Source of the DNA: Saccharomyces uvarum
Lineage: Eukaryota; Ascomycota; Saccharomycetes; Saccharomycetales; Saccharomycetaceae
NCBI GenBank assembly: GCA_947243795.1
Contig: OX365934.1
Span: 1-64,000, forward strand
DNA: 64,000 nucleotides
Direction of reading: 5' to 3'
The notes beneath the pieces were generated by a model. That model saw only the letters and a list, made by a program, of their open reading frames with translations. It was not told the origin of the DNA and ran no database searches. Both the position numbers and the translations under genes were made by a program. Of the stretch, positions 20,485-31,323 are shown one piece after another; position 1 is the first letter of the stretch; each line of letters opens with the position of its first letter.

Positions 20485-21603
20485 ATGAGCAACGTTACTT
20501 CGCCGTGGTGGAGACAATGGAATCCTGATACTGTTACCATTTCTGACGATTCAGTGAGTGATGCGTGGAAAACTTGTGTTCTTCAGGGTGTTTATTTTGG
20601 TGGAAATGAGTATAATGGAAATTTAGGCGCTAGAATATCTTCCGTTTTTGTTATTCTTATCGTGAGTACCTTCTTCACAATGTTCCCATTGATTTCTGTA
20701 AGGGTGAAAAGATTAAGAATTCCGTTATATGCTTACCTCTTTGCAAAAAATTTTGGTTCTGGTGTGATTGTTGCAACTGCGTTTATTCATTTAATGGATC
20801 CTGCTTATTCTGTCATTGGTGGTAATAGTTGTGTTGGTCAAACTGGTAACTGGTCCCTTTATTCATGGTGCCCTGCCATTATGCTAACAAGTTTGTTCTT
20901 CACATTTCTTACTGACTTATTCAGTAGTGTCTGGGTTGAAAGAAAGTACGGTGTGTCGCATGATCATACTCAAGATAACATTCAAGACACTGTGGTGAAT
21001 GATGCAGTTATTACTTCAGACGAAAATGTTACGGCCAAAAAATCTTATGACGACAAGAATAAGTTGGACTATTTTGAAGATTCGGACGCTTCATCATTGG
21101 ACACTACTCAATCATTTCAGTCGCAATTTTATGCATTTTTAATTCTAGAATTCGGTGTCATTTTTCACTCTGTGATGATCGGTCTAAATTTGGGAAGTAC
21201 AGGAAAAGAATTTGCTACCCTATATCCTGTTTTAGTTTTCCATCAATCCTTTGAAGGTTTGGGTATAGGTGCGAGATTATCAAGCATTGAATTTCCTAAG
21301 TCAAAGAGATGGTGGCCATGGGCGTTATGTATCGCTTACGGGTTGACTACTCCAGTTTGTGTTGCTATCGGTTTGGGTATTCGTACCAAATATGTTAGTG
21401 GCTCTTACACAGCCAGTGTAATTTCCGGTGTTTTGGATGCTATTTCAGCCGGTATCTTGATTTACACTGGTTTGGTAGAATTACTAGCAAGAGACTTTTT
21501 ATTCAACCCCCACAGAACAAAGAATCTTAAAGAGTTATCCTTCAATTTGCTATGTACTCTTTTCGGCGCTGGTATCATGGCTTTAATTGGTAAGTGGGCT
21601 TAG
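20485..21603 (+). CDS. ZRT1: High-affinity zinc transporter, ZIP family
   Basis: This 372-residue plasma-membrane ZIP transporter imports zinc. Features are hydrophobic segments at about 50-72, 85-105 and 130-150, a variable cytosolic loop with a metal-binding SHDHT motif, and the conserved ZIP helices FGVIFHSVMIGLNLG and HQSFEGLGIGARL with their His/Glu metal ligands. The C terminus is FGAGIMALIGKWA. S. cerevisiae Zrt1 is 376 residues. Here the N terminus and the loop at about 155-215 differ strongly while the membrane segments are nearly identical. A perfect Zap1 site precedes it. It marks the start of conserved chromosome VII gene order. Confidence 0.95.
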   Translation: MSNVTSPWWRQWNPDTVTISDDSVSDAWKTCVLQGVYFGGNEYNGNLGARISSVFVILIVSTFFTMFPLISVRVKRLRIPLYAYLFAKNFGSGVIVATAFIHLMDPAYSVIGGNSCVGQTGNWSLYSWCPAIMLTSLFFTFLTDLFSSVWVERKYGVSHDHTQDNIQDTVVNDAVITSDENVTAKKSYDDKNKLDYFEDSDASSLDTTQSFQSQFYAFLILEFGVIFHSVMIGLNLGSTGKEFATLYPVLVFHQSFEGLGIGARLSSIEFPKSKRWWPWALCIAYGLTTPVCVAIGLGIRTKYVSGSYTASVISGVLDAISAGILIYTGLVELLARDFLFNPHRTKNLKELSFNLLCTLFGAGIMALIGKWA

Positions 21604-21851
21604 GCGGTGGAGCCAAACAAAGAGAATTGTGTCTCCTCCATAGACTCTTTTTTTCAATATTGTATAGCTAGTTTATTCTTCACAGACTAAGTAATAGCAA
21701 AAAAAATAATAGTTAACTTTTTCCTAACGGTTTCGGGCTATAGAACAGTACGTAAGAAAATATAACCTAAAGATGTCAACCATAAATACTACATAAGATG
21801 CACAAGTTGTAAGAAAGCTACCATCGTAGAAACCATTTTGTTGCTCAAAAG

Positions 21852-22739
21852 ATGGCAAATACAAAAAAACTTTACTCTAGGAAGTATAAATGCTCTTTTG
21901 AAGGCTGTGATAAGGACTACAACAGACCAAGTTTGCTTGAACAGCATGAGAACTCTCATACCAATCAAAAGCCGTATCTTTGCGATGAGCCGGGATGTGG
22001 CAAGAAATTCATAAGACCATGTCATTTGAGAGTCCATAAATGGACGCATTCACAGATCAAGCCCAAGCCATGTACTTTATGCGAAAAAAGATTTGTTACG
22101 AACCAACAATTAAACAGACATTTGAGCAGCCATGAAAGAAAAGACAAGCTCAAGTCTAAAATCAATTCTAAGAATGAGGAACCGGGCCCCAATATCAAAT
22201 CAGACTACGGAGGCAATGAATTGAGTCTAGATACGACATTGTCTGCCCAGCTACTTCCACTCGATGACAATATGCCACAAGACTATTTGCTCCGGGCTGA
22301 TGATATGCCAACAGTGCGGTGTCCGTACGTATCGTGTCAGATAACCACTGGCTTTGATGACGATTTGATCAATCATATGTTACAACACCACATAGCAAGT
22401 AAGCTTACTTTGCCACCTGAAGAGCTGCTTCTAAACAATCAGACTCCATTGTCGCCTTGTTCAAGTAGCACGGACGATGCCTCCATTCCACAGCTTTCTG
22501 CGGCCGCCAGTAGTGACAGCAGCTACAGCACCATGGTGCAAAGCCCCGACGACCCAGAGAGTTACTGGTCCGACCACCGGTGCAAGCATATAGATTGCCA
22601 AGAGCTTGATCGATTTGCGTCCGTGTTTGACCTGATCGACCACTACGATCACGCGCACGCATTTATCCCTGAAACGCTGGTGAAATACAGCTACATTCAT
22701 CTATACAAGCCCAACGTCAGGAGCATATTCGAATACTAA
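21852..22739 (+). CDS. FZF1: Five-zinc-finger transcription factor for sulfite resistance
   Basis: This 295-residue C2H2 protein activates the sulfite exporter gene SSU1 in S. cerevisiae. Three classical fingers lie at the N terminus (C14-C19-H32-H36, C44-C49-H62-H66, C74-C77-H90-H94). A fourth lies near 155-178 (CPYVSC...HMLQHH) and a fifth near 245-270 (CKHIDC...HYDHAH), ending in FEY. Fingers 1-3 are well conserved. The linker between fingers 3 and 4 and the Ser-rich stretch before finger 5 differ greatly from S. cerevisiae Fzf1 (299 residues). Position between ZRT1 and HXK2 confirms orthology. Confidence 0.95.
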   Translation: MANTKKLYSRKYKCSFEGCDKDYNRPSLLEQHENSHTNQKPYLCDEPGCGKKFIRPCHLRVHKWTHSQIKPKPCTLCEKRFVTNQQLNRHLSSHERKDKLKSKINSKNEEPGPNIKSDYGGNELSLDTTLSAQLLPLDDNMPQDYLLRADDMPTVRCPYVSCQITTGFDDDLINHMLQHHIASKLTLPPEELLLNNQTPLSPCSSSTDDASIPQLSAAASSDSSYSTMVQSPDDPESYWSDHRCKHIDCQELDRFASVFDLIDHYDHAHAFIPETLVKYSYIHLYKPNVRSIFEY

Positions 22740-23448
22740 GAATGAATTTTTTTACCCCACTTTTTTTGACCAGAGGAGTCACTTGTGCGAACATCGATAT
22801 TCAATAAAAAGAGGCAGACCAACAAGAAAATTGTGTGATGGCTACTACCCATGCACCTTATTATCTTCTAAAAAGTGTGGGGCTCCACGTTTCAGACGTC
22901 CCCAGACCGTATCGTTCTTTCTGATGCCCGTGCCCCTCACTTGACTACCTAATCTACTGACCATTACACGCATTTACAATAACAAAATCCTATCATGCGG
23001 CACGGCACCAACAATAAACCGGACGGCATCAAAAATTAGAGAAAAAAAGACTTTTTTTCCACGGGCAGTTTTTCCGGCCGATGAAGGTTTGTGCGGGAGT
23101 TTCTGTGGTTCAGGGACGCGAATTCTGGAAAAAATGCAGTTTAGGTAATCTGTTCTTTCTTCCTGAAAAATTTTCCAACGATGAAAAGTTTCATCGCGAG
23201 ATCCAAGAGTTCAACCCAAGTGACGTGAGCTGGTGAATTTCGTTTCGGGTTCCGTGATGTTTCGTTTTGGCACCGTTGCCACTCTCTTATCTGTAAAACT
23301 ATAAAAAAGAGTAATCTTTACCCCATACCTAAAAAAAAATTTCTCAACTTTTTTAACTGAAGTTTGTATAGTCTTTTCTTCCCTTTTTTGTTTAAAGAGT
23401 CATACAAGTATATTTTGTACACACACTACACACACTCATATAAAAAAA
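22740..23448 (+). promoter_or_regulatory. HXK2 promoter region
   Basis: This 709-bp intergenic region contains a TATAAAAA element at 23300-23307, about 150 bp before the HXK2 ATG, and long T-rich and A-rich tracts typical of a strongly expressed glycolytic promoter. GTGGGG at 22877-22882 is a possible Mig1-type core. TTTCCACGGGCAG around 23058-23070 is a GC island between T runs. The leader just before the ATG is A-rich, favouring efficient initiation. Confidence 0.5.
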
Positions 23449-24909
23449 ATGGTTCATTTAGGTCCAAAAAAACCACAAGCCAGAAAGGGCTCCATGGCCG
23501 ACGTGCCAAAGGAATTGATGCAACAAATTGAAAATTTCGAACAAATCTTCACGCTTTCATCTGAAAGCCTACAAACTGTCACCAAACATTTCATTTCCGA
23601 ATTGGAAAAGGGTCTATCCAAGAAGGGTGGTAACATTCCAATGATTCCTGGTTGGGTTATGGACTTCCCAACTGGTAAGGAATCTGGTGATTTCTTGGCC
23701 ATTGATTTGGGTGGTACCAACTTGAGAGTTGTTTTGGTCAAATTGGGTGGTGACCGTACTTTCGACACTACCCAATCCAAGTACAGATTACCAGATGCTA
23801 TGAGAACTACTCAAAACTCAGAAGAATTATGGGAATTCATTGCTGATTCTTTGAAGACTTTTATTGATGAACAATTCCCAGAAGGTATCTCTGAGCCAAT
23901 TCCTTTAGGCTTTACCTTTTCTTTCCCAGCTTCCCAAAACAAGATCAACGAAGGTGTTTTGCAAAGATGGACTAAGGGTTTCGATATTCCAAACATTGAA
24001 AACCACGATGTCGTTCCAATGTTGCAAAAGCAAATCACCAAAAGAAACATCCCAATTGAAGTTGTTGCTTTGATTAACGATACTACTGGTACTTTAGTTG
24101 CTTCTTATTACACAGACCCAGAAACCAAGATGGGTGTCATTTTCGGTACTGGTGTCAATGGTGCGTACTACGACGTTTGTGGCGAAATCGAAAAACTACA
24201 AGGAAAGTTGTCTGATGACATTCCACAATCAGCCCCAATGGCCATCAATTGTGAATATGGTTCCTTCGATAACGAACACGTTGTCTTGCCAAGAACTAAG
24301 TACGATATCACCATTGATGAAGAATCTCCAAGACCAGGCCAACAGACCTTTGAAAAAATGTCTTCTGGTTACTACTTGGGTGAAATTTTGCGTTTGGCCT
24401 TGATGGACATGCAAAAGCAAGGTTTGATCTTCAAGAACCAAGATATGTCTAAATTCGACAAGGCTTTTGTTATGGACACTTCTTACCCAGCAAGAATTGA
24501 AGAAGACCCATTCGAAAACTTGGAAGACACTGATGACTTGTTCCAAAACGAATTCGGTATCTCCACCACCGTCCAAGAACGTAAGTTAATCAGACGTTTA
24601 TCTGAATTGATTGGTACTAGAGCTGCTAGATTATCCGTTTGTGGTATTGCTGCCATCTGCCAAAAGAGAGGTTACAAAACCGGTCATATTGCCGCTGATG
24701 GTTCCGTTTACAACAGATACCCAGGCTTCAAGGAAAAGGCTGCTGCTGCTTTGAAGGACATTTATGGCTGGACCGAAGCTTCCCCAGAAGACTACCCAAT
24801 CAAGATTGTCCCTGCTGAAGACGGTTCCGGTGCTGGTGCCGCTGTTATTGCTGCTTTGGCTGAAAAGAGAATTGCTGAAGGCAAATCTGTTGGTATCATC
24901 GGTGCTTAA
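23449..24909 (+). CDS. HXK2: Hexokinase PII
   Basis: This 486-residue enzyme phosphorylates glucose, fructose and mannose with ATP. In S. cerevisiae it also enters the nucleus with Mig1 for glucose repression. The ATP-phosphate motif LAIDLGGTNLRV begins near residue 82. The sugar-binding segment and catalytic Asp211 lie in INDTTGTL, and a C-terminal GSGAGAA loop is present. The N-terminal KKPQARKGS stretch holds the regulatory serine (residue 15 counting Met). Codon use is highly biased to preferred yeast codons, as expected for an abundant protein. Length is identical to S. cerevisiae Hxk2, with few differences. Confidence 0.98.
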   Translation: MVHLGPKKPQARKGSMADVPKELMQQIENFEQIFTLSSESLQTVTKHFISELEKGLSKKGGNIPMIPGWVMDFPTGKESGDFLAIDLGGTNLRVVLVKLGGDRTFDTTQSKYRLPDAMRTTQNSEELWEFIADSLKTFIDEQFPEGISEPIPLGFTFSFPASQNKINEGVLQRWTKGFDIPNIENHDVVPMLQKQITKRNIPIEVVALINDTTGTLVASYYTDPETKMGVIFGTGVNGAYYDVCGEIEKLQGKLSDDIPQSAPMAINCEYGSFDNEHVVLPRTKYDITIDEESPRPGQQTFEKMSSGYYLGEILRLALMDMQKQGLIFKNQDMSKFDKAFVMDTSYPARIEEDPFENLEDTDDLFQNEFGISTTVQERKLIRRLSELIGTRAARLSVCGIAAICQKRGYKTGHIAADGSVYNRYPGFKEKAAAALKDIYGWTEASPEDYPIKIVPAEDGSGAGAAVIAALAEKRIAEGKSVGIIGA

Positions 24910-25235
24910 ACTTGATCGATGAATTAAGTTTTAAACGCGAAAAAATAAAATTCTACCCTTTTTTACTTATGTGAACATGTTTTTCTATGATCTTTTTTTC
25001 TTATTTTACTACTGTGATATTGTATAAACTTTGTTAGAATTTCACGAAATTTATTCGTGATGATAAATATTTATAGACAAAGAATATAACGATTTATGAA
25101 ATCCACATGATTTTAGTTTTCTTTTAGAATTTGATTGTCTCTACTTTTATATTGAAATTCAATGGAAATTTTCTTAAAAAGATGGTATAAAAGAATTTTT
25201 CTATTTGATATATTATGTTTAAGTCAAAAGATGTT
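24910..25235. other. HXK2/RTG2 convergent 3' region
   Basis: This AT-rich spacer of 326 bp lies between the converging HXK2 and RTG2 stop codons. It contains TATATA-like and AAATAAA-like 3'-end signals (GAAAAAATAAAATTC just after HXK2). No gene is seen. Confidence 0.5.
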
Positions 25236-27002
25236 CTATTCTTCGTAAAATTGTACGCCAATTTTAACCCTTTCCACGCTTCCTCTCGACAACTTGCGTA
25301 CTTTCTTTTGTAATGTAATGATTCTGGAACGTACGGAAGCACTTGTTTTAAGGTCATCTTTACTAATCCTCACAACTACTTCGTATCCGCGATTTTTACG
25401 TGTTGTTTCTTCCTTTACCTTTGTTGCAGTTGCTTCATCGATAAATAATTCCTTTAAACTAGTTTCAACTTCATTGCGTTTGGAAACATGGAAATCAAAT
25501 ACGTTATCTCTAATATTACCACCTGGATGAACACCACATATCACATACATAATTGTACCAATATATTTTGTCCACCACACAACTCTCAATGCTTCAGCTT
25601 TGTCGCCTTCGTGTAGAACTACTTGTTCCAATTCATGAGTGTATTTTTCTTCAGATTCTGGAATATTGCCACCCCACCTATTACATAATGCGATTCCTAT
25701 AAGCGCTCTGGCTCTGTGTGATAGTCCATGGCAACCAGCTATTATCCCTCTTGTGGCAACATGCAATGCTGCTGTTGGTTGTAACTCTTTCGGATAAGAG
25801 GCATGAACAAATGCCAGGTTACATAAAGCGGGTGCAATCCTTTCATATACTATCTCTGGTATGTCTTCTTGTGGTATTGATGTTCTTAATAGGTGTAAAT
25901 ACTTTTCACTAAGCAATGGGGCATATGGACGAGACGCAATCAGTAAAGGATCTTGCGCACGAATTTCCCTTGGAAGGAGGGAGTAAAGCGATCCCTCTCT
26001 AACACCACCTTCACTAAAGTGTACAGCTTTGATTTGGGGGATTGCTTCAAAAACAGCACTCATAAACAATCCAACAGCGGGGAGTTGTTGGGCCCTTCTA
26101 TCAGAGACTTTAAAAATCCTATGTTCTTTGGAAGAGCCTGGTATTTTTTGTTTTAAAAATAGATAATCGGACATAGAAGAGAATTCTTCATAAGTACAAG
26201 CATATCCATTGATTATGGTTTGGATAGGATACCCTTCTGATTGGTAGAGAAGCAGATGGCCCATACCTCTTAAACCACCACCACGGGTCCAAAGGTCAAA
26301 TCCACCTTCTCTTTTGGCATCATCAATCATTTCTTGAGGAATACCAATTTTTTCAATTGCATCTTTGTATGCTTCCTTGATTTCATAAAAAAGTACCCTA
26401 TTATCATCTGTTCTCATTCTTCTTAAAAGCGTTCCAGCCCCATATGGTAAAGACACAGGTGTACTGGATTGTTTAACTTCCCCATTAGAGCTTATTACCC
26501 ACGATAATTGAGTACTTCCACCTGCCACATCTAGATATAGACCTCTTACTGTGTTAAATGAAGAAACGACACCGTATATACCGACTTTCGTTTCGTCTTC
26601 TTGACCTAGTATCTCTACTTTCCATCCAGTACTTCCGTAGACGGCATTAACAAATTCATCCACGTTAATAGCGTCTCGAGTAGCCTCTGTTGCAATCACT
26701 CTAACACTAGTCTCAGGTACGCCAAAATCATCACAAATTAATTTGAACCTTTTCATCGCAGAACAAACCTCTTTTATAATATCCCTAGGGATCGGGCATT
26801 TCGCGTTTGAATGTGTATTGTACTGGACCTCATAGAGAGAAAGGCCGACCCTATCTTTGAAAACACAAGGCATGATTCTTGCATGGTGTGCGGCCTTAGA
26901 AGATATGCTGAAACGAATACCATTGGAGCCTATATCAACGATTCCGCATAGGTTTCTCGATACAACCTCAGTCTCGGTATCACTATCAGAAAGTGTTGAC
27001 AT
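25236..27002 (-). CDS. RTG2: Retrograde-signalling sensor, Ppx/GppA ATPase fold
   Basis: This 588-residue cytosolic protein relays mitochondrial dysfunction to the Rtg1/Rtg3 activators by binding Mks1. It has the actin/hsp70-like phosphate motif GIVDIGSNGIRFS (about 20-32), a second segment YLDVAGGSTQLSWV near 157, and EGGVREGSLYSLLP in the C-terminal half. Together these define the exopolyphosphatase/GppA family. Length equals S. cerevisiae Rtg2, and differences are few. The downstream partner on the chromosome is HXK2, convergent. Confidence 0.97.
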   Translation of the reverse strand: MSTLSDSDTETEVVSRNLCGIVDIGSNGIRFSISSKAAHHARIMPCVFKDRVGLSLYEVQYNTHSNAKCPIPRDIIKEVCSAMKRFKLICDDFGVPETSVRVIATEATRDAINVDEFVNAVYGSTGWKVEILGQEDETKVGIYGVVSSFNTVRGLYLDVAGGSTQLSWVISSNGEVKQSSTPVSLPYGAGTLLRRMRTDDNRVLFYEIKEAYKDAIEKIGIPQEMIDDAKREGGFDLWTRGGGLRGMGHLLLYQSEGYPIQTIINGYACTYEEFSSMSDYLFLKQKIPGSSKEHRIFKVSDRRAQQLPAVGLFMSAVFEAIPQIKAVHFSEGGVREGSLYSLLPREIRAQDPLLIASRPYAPLLSEKYLHLLRTSIPQEDIPEIVYERIAPALCNLAFVHASYPKELQPTAALHVATRGIIAGCHGLSHRARALIGIALCNRWGGNIPESEEKYTHELEQVVLHEGDKAEALRVVWWTKYIGTIMYVICGVHPGGNIRDNVFDFHVSKRNEVETSLKELFIDEATATKVKEETTRKNRGYEVVVRISKDDLKTSASVRSRIITLQKKVRKLSRGSVERVKIGVQFYEE

Positions 27003-27444
27003 TTGTATGATGCTATCAACGTTTTGACTCAGGATAATTCTAAGTAATTGACACTCTTACAAAGCTTTCTCTTTTTCAATATTTTCGTATTAACAATTTA
27101 CAAATCTTACTTCCATTCTTTCATATTGGTCTGGGAATTCCACAGGTAAAATCATTCCATCTCGGGCTTTTTGACCCGGAACGTTACACTTCGCGGTCAT
27201 GTGACTAAATTAGAAATGGTATATAGCACAGTATATAAGGGTAATAACAAATAACTTGACAAAAAAGTCGAAAAAATTGGAGAGTTTCCATCAATTCTAC
27301 AGTGCGTTCAGCCGCCAAAACTGCTGTTCCTTGCTCTTTCAAGCACAAGCCAGTTTTATCGGGAAAGACTACAAACGAAGGAAAGAAGGAATCACGGCAG
27401 TGAATAGAACTACGGTAACAGCCGATTGTATCTGATCATGTTAC
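27003..27444 (-). promoter_or_regulatory. RTG2 promoter / HFM1 3' flank
   Basis: This 442-bp spacer contains GTCATGTGAC at 27196-27205, whose GTGAC half is an R-box (GTCAC) of the type bound by Rtg1/Rtg3 and which also resembles an E-box. A TATATAAGG element lies around 27232-27240. Autoregulation through the R-box is speculation. Confidence 0.35.
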
Positions 27445-30400
27445 TCATGCAAACTCTATATCGGAACCTAAAAAGTCTAAGTCACCATGATGATCACTTG
27501 CTGGATCTGTACTTGTATCACTGGAATAGTCATCGGAAGACTTGAGGTCAACGGTGATTATTTCTGAGCAATCTTTCAAGGCAGGCTGTAAGGCTTGTTC
27601 ATTTGTTTTCTCATTTGACACCTGAGATAGATTCTGAGCTTCTAAAGAAGGCTGGCGGTATGGCGGGAGTGTTGAAGGATCATCTTCATGCCACTGTGTG
27701 AATCTATTGCTTGAGTCTTTTTGCGTCGGCGTAAAATGGTGAAGATTTTCCGTGTGGGGAACTATATTGACACTTTTTGAAACTAGAGGCTTGCGAAACT
27801 CATCAACTTTTGAAGCCGGCTTGGTGGAAGATATTCCTTTTTCTTTTATATACTTTCCTGGTATGCCTTCCTTACAGCATAGGTGTCGGCATTGTGTCTT
27901 GTCTTTACAACTATGATAGCACTCATAGTTTCCATTGGATCGTACCTGTCGGCCATTATTACCATGTGAAAAAGGGTGTACGTTTGAATGAAGAGGTACC
28001 GTATCTTTATGGAGCTTTGATGGTTTTGCTTCCTCCAAATAGTCTAAAATGCTATCGTCTGAAGATAATGACTCTTCTAAACCAACTTCATTATAATCCT
28101 TAGGTGCTGTATCAACTTCCTCGTCACTACTACTCACATGGAAGAGACATTTCTCTAAACTGGTTAGAATTTTCTTCAAAGGCGATGCCTTCGTCAAAGA
28201 TTGGGAAGCCAGATGGTCGGTAGAGTATATTATTGTTTTGCCTAGTCCAGCAATTTCTTGACAGTGTATCGAAAATTCTATTTTCTCAAATTTGGATGAG
28301 ACATTGGTGGTAATTTTAAACCCTCTTGGTGATTGGAGTTTGTTCATCTGCAATCTTCTAAAATCTATTAGTTCACCAGAGCTTTTTTCCGTTTCAATAT
28401 CTAGTGATAGATGTTGACCATGCCACACACTAGACTTGAATGTTGCACTAACCTCCACTTTGAATGTCAACAAAATTTTATCATTCTCCCTCTCGGAATG
28501 CTCCAGTTTTGTTCTTATATTCAAGCAAGGCAACAAAGAAATATCATTTTTGATTTTTATCCCGTTCCCGATCTTGAGGTTGAGGTAGTATTCAATTTGT
28601 GTGTCGGACAGCTTTCCCATATCTTCTAAATTAGTAATTCCATGTCCTATTAGTTTTCGTACCGAAACCAACCCAATTGTTTTTAGTTGTCTGAGAACCA
28701 TTGGTGTGTTTTCCCAGCAATGGCCATTCAGGCTTCGCAGTAGGAACAGAGTGCTTCTCAGTGAAGTCCCATCACCCTTTTCGATGAATGTATCAACCAT
28801 GCATTTAAGTAATCTAAAACAATGTCTAAAAACGAGAAATTTATCTTGGACAAGAGTTTGATGTAATTTTGAGGCCCCTTCATATGATGGAAATTCTAAT
28901 CCACCCAACTCATACTGAATCAAAAGAGAAACTTTTTGGCTAATCTTATCGATTATTTGGCTTTGTTTTTTCTCAGTCAAAAATGGATATTTCAAGAGTG
29001 GAGATAAATTAATCTCTTTAAATAATCTTCTCTCATTATGTCTTACTCGTATAACAGAAAACTCTTCTGAATGAGACAATAAGTTTAACACTTCATGTAA
29101 CGACAAAAATTTTTTTCCGCTAATGAATTGCTTCATGGACTCGAATGATATATAATGTCGCGTCATTGCATTTCCGTACGCCGTCGGGCTGTACAACCTG
29201 TCTTTTAACTTGATTATTTCTGCTTTCACTAATGCGTCAAGCAAGTATTGGCAGAATTGATTTATTTGAGAGTCCTCAACCGAATGGAAACTAACGTATC
29301 TATTCACTTCATGATAAGCAGATGGGTTTTTTCTGAATCTAACATAAAAGAATGTATTCCGTAACCAATTCACCGCAGTTTCTGTTGAATGAACCGTTTC
29401 CAAAGAGGTCTCGGCGGCTAAATGTTCAATCAGATTCAAATGCAACGAACTTTCTAACACTTCAGTACCATGAATTAAATTCTCGTACGTTTGTTTCATT
29501 TTGGTGTCAGTCATAATTACTGCACAACCATGAGTTTCAAACTGGGGCCTTCCTGCTCGCCCAATCATTTGCAATACGTCCAGGTCTGAATATTCTTGAA
29601 TTTCAGAAGAGTTCCAACTTTTTGTTCCTTTGATAATAACCAAATAGGCCGGAAGATTTACGCCAACTGCTAAAGTTGAAGTAGAACATAGTACATTAAT
29701 TGAGCCTGCTAAGAATTCATTTTCAACAATACTACGATCCTCTAATGAAATGCCCGCATGATGGAAGGCAATACCTTGCTGCATGCATTCGTATAATATT
29801 TTGTCCGAGGCATGACTACTATTTCTTCCTTGATTATTCTTTCTTCTAGAAGTAACATAGTTGTGCAATAAGAATTTTGCTGTAGATACCGTAGAAGCCC
29901 TAGTCGGACAAAATATAAGTACTGGGCGACTATCAGCATGCTTTTCAATTAATTCGATAAGTTTGGAATTGTATATGGCATCTTTTTGAAAATCGTTTTT
30001 GCAGTTGAAGGAATATCCGTAAACATATTTCGTTAACTGAACCTGTCGGTATGATTCGTCAAAGGAGAGAATGTTTGCAGGAAACTCGTTATTTGTTTTG
30101 AGCCATAATGCTACGTCCTCTATATTTGGAACGGTTGCACTTAGAGCAACAAATCGAATATTTCGGCACATTGTATTCATTCTTGTTAGGATAACTTCCA
30201 AAGTTGCACCTCTTTTTTCCTTTAAAGTGTGGATTTCATCAACTAGGACGAGCTTAACCAACTCAAATAGTCGGCTATAATCCGTCCATCTTCTTGTTAA
30301 CAAATCCCACTTTTCTGGCGTGGTAATGATTATATTACATTTCTTAGCTTTTTCAGTCTCTAGAAAAGAAGTATCACTAGTGAGCATACCCACAGAAAGG

Positions 30401-30989
30401 TTAACAAAAGATGGGTTCCAATTTTTATACATTTCATAACACAAGGATTTTGTCGGGGCGATATATATGACCTTAGTGTTGTTCGAGTCGCTATTCGCTT
30501 CTCTAATCAGACGCAATATGGCCAATTCAAACAGCACAGTTTTTCCCGATCCTGTTGGTGAAGAAATAACACAATTCTCATTGCCTTCATAAATACTAGG
30601 AAATGCTTCCGATTGCATCTTGTTGAATTCTGTAAATTTAAAGACTCCCCGAAACGAGTCCGGTAAGATGGATGTACTTAAACACTTCTTGGATGATTTC
30701 CTAATCGCAACCCTTTTTGGTTTCTTTGCCGTCTCGTTGGGTATCGGTTCCAAATCGTTATCGAATAATTTGCTCGTTATCTGTGTATCGTCTGCAGTTA
30801 TTGAGAAATTAGTATCGTGATCGAACGGATCAAATAATTGCGCACCGCGACCCTCAAACGTATCATTGTAGTCATCATTTTCGTCACTGTCATCCAGTAG
30901 GCTGTTATGAGATAGACCTACTTTGAAATTAGATTGGCGGCTATTTTTTCTATTCCTTTTAAAAGTAGCTGACTCGCTTGAATCGATAT
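27445..30989 (-). CDS. HFM1: Meiotic DNA helicase Mer3/Hfm1, exon 2
   Basis: This exon encodes nearly all of a 1200-residue SF2 (Ski2-like) helicase that promotes class I meiotic crossovers by extending recombination joint molecules. Seen in order are Walker A SSPTGSGKTV, the DEIH box (VLVDEIHT), SATVPN, and motif VI in DLDVLQMIGRAGRP. A winged-helix/Sec63-like region follows, then a Cys-rich zinc-type cluster (CYHSCKDKTQCRHLCC) near the C terminus, and an acidic tail ending DLDFLGSDIEFA. I extended the exon upstream to 30989, past the first TTG/ATG in the frame. The encoded FSITADDTQ and LFDNDLE segments match S. cerevisiae Mer3, and a 3' splice site lies exactly there. Confidence 0.93.
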
Positions 30990-31146
30990 CTATAAGTCCT
31001 CTAAAGGCCTAGTTGAGAAAACCCGCAGTTGGTTTCACCTCTACTAGATGGTAAGATAAAAGGCAAACTATGTTAGTCAAAATATTGCTTTAGTTTAAAA
31101 GACAATTAAATTCATTAATAAGGGTGTTGTGTAACTTCGTTACTAC
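30990..31146 (-). other. HFM1 intron (157 nt) with non-canonical 5' splice site
   Basis: The minus-strand intron starts GTAGTA at 31146-31141 instead of GTATGT. It has a near-canonical branch sequence GACTAAC at 31078-31072 and ends TTATAG at 30990. Splicing here restores the frame and gives the junction residues LNNID, matching S. cerevisiae Mer3 as I recall it, whose intron is about 152 nt. The poor 5' site explains dependence on the meiotic factor Mer1. Several AGs lie between the branch site and the chosen 3' site, so the 3' end is inferred from frame and homology. Confidence 0.85.
31120..31127 (-). promoter_or_regulatory. Mer1 intronic splicing enhancer
   Basis: On the transcribed strand ACACCCTT matches the Mer1 enhancer AYACCCUY known from MER2, MER3 and AMA1 introns. 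It lies about 14 nt after the 5' splice hexamer, inside the intron, as expected for Mer1-activated splicing. Confidence 0.8.
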
Positions 31147-31204
31147 TGTTTAAATGATGCCTATTTCTTTTCCCGGTGCTAATAGAGTCAAACTTTGTTT
31201 TCAT
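31147..31204 (-). CDS. HFM1: HFM1 exon 1
   Basis: This 58-nt exon encodes MKTKFDSISTGKRNRHHLN plus the first base of the next codon. It closely matches the N terminus of S. cerevisiae Mer3 (MKTKFDRLGTGKRSR). It is followed directly by the GTAGTA splice site. The ATG is the only one preserving this similarity. Confidence 0.88.
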
Positions 31205-31313
31205 CCTTGCAATTCCGTAGACTCTTGAAATGGCTAGCTTTGTTTCGATTGTACCTTAATTCCTATGATGAAGCTGCTATTGTGTTGTTATTCCTATTTA
31301 CATTGGGCGGCAA

Positions 31314-31323
31314 ATTGTATCTA
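31314..31323 (+). promoter_or_regulatory. URS1 (Ume6) site in the HFM1-RMR1 divergent promoter
   Basis: TGGGCGGCAA fits the URS1 consensus DSGGCGGCND. It lies 110 bp upstream of the HFM1 ATG and 155 bp upstream of the RMR1 ATG, in a 274-bp divergent promoter. URS1 with Ume6 represses early meiotic genes in mitosis and helps activate them in meiosis. One site could serve both genes. Confidence 0.75.

Noticed and set aside
23454-24576. Antisense and alternate-frame open stretches within HXK2
   Set aside because: They are shadows caused by the strong codon bias of HXK2 and have no independent signal.
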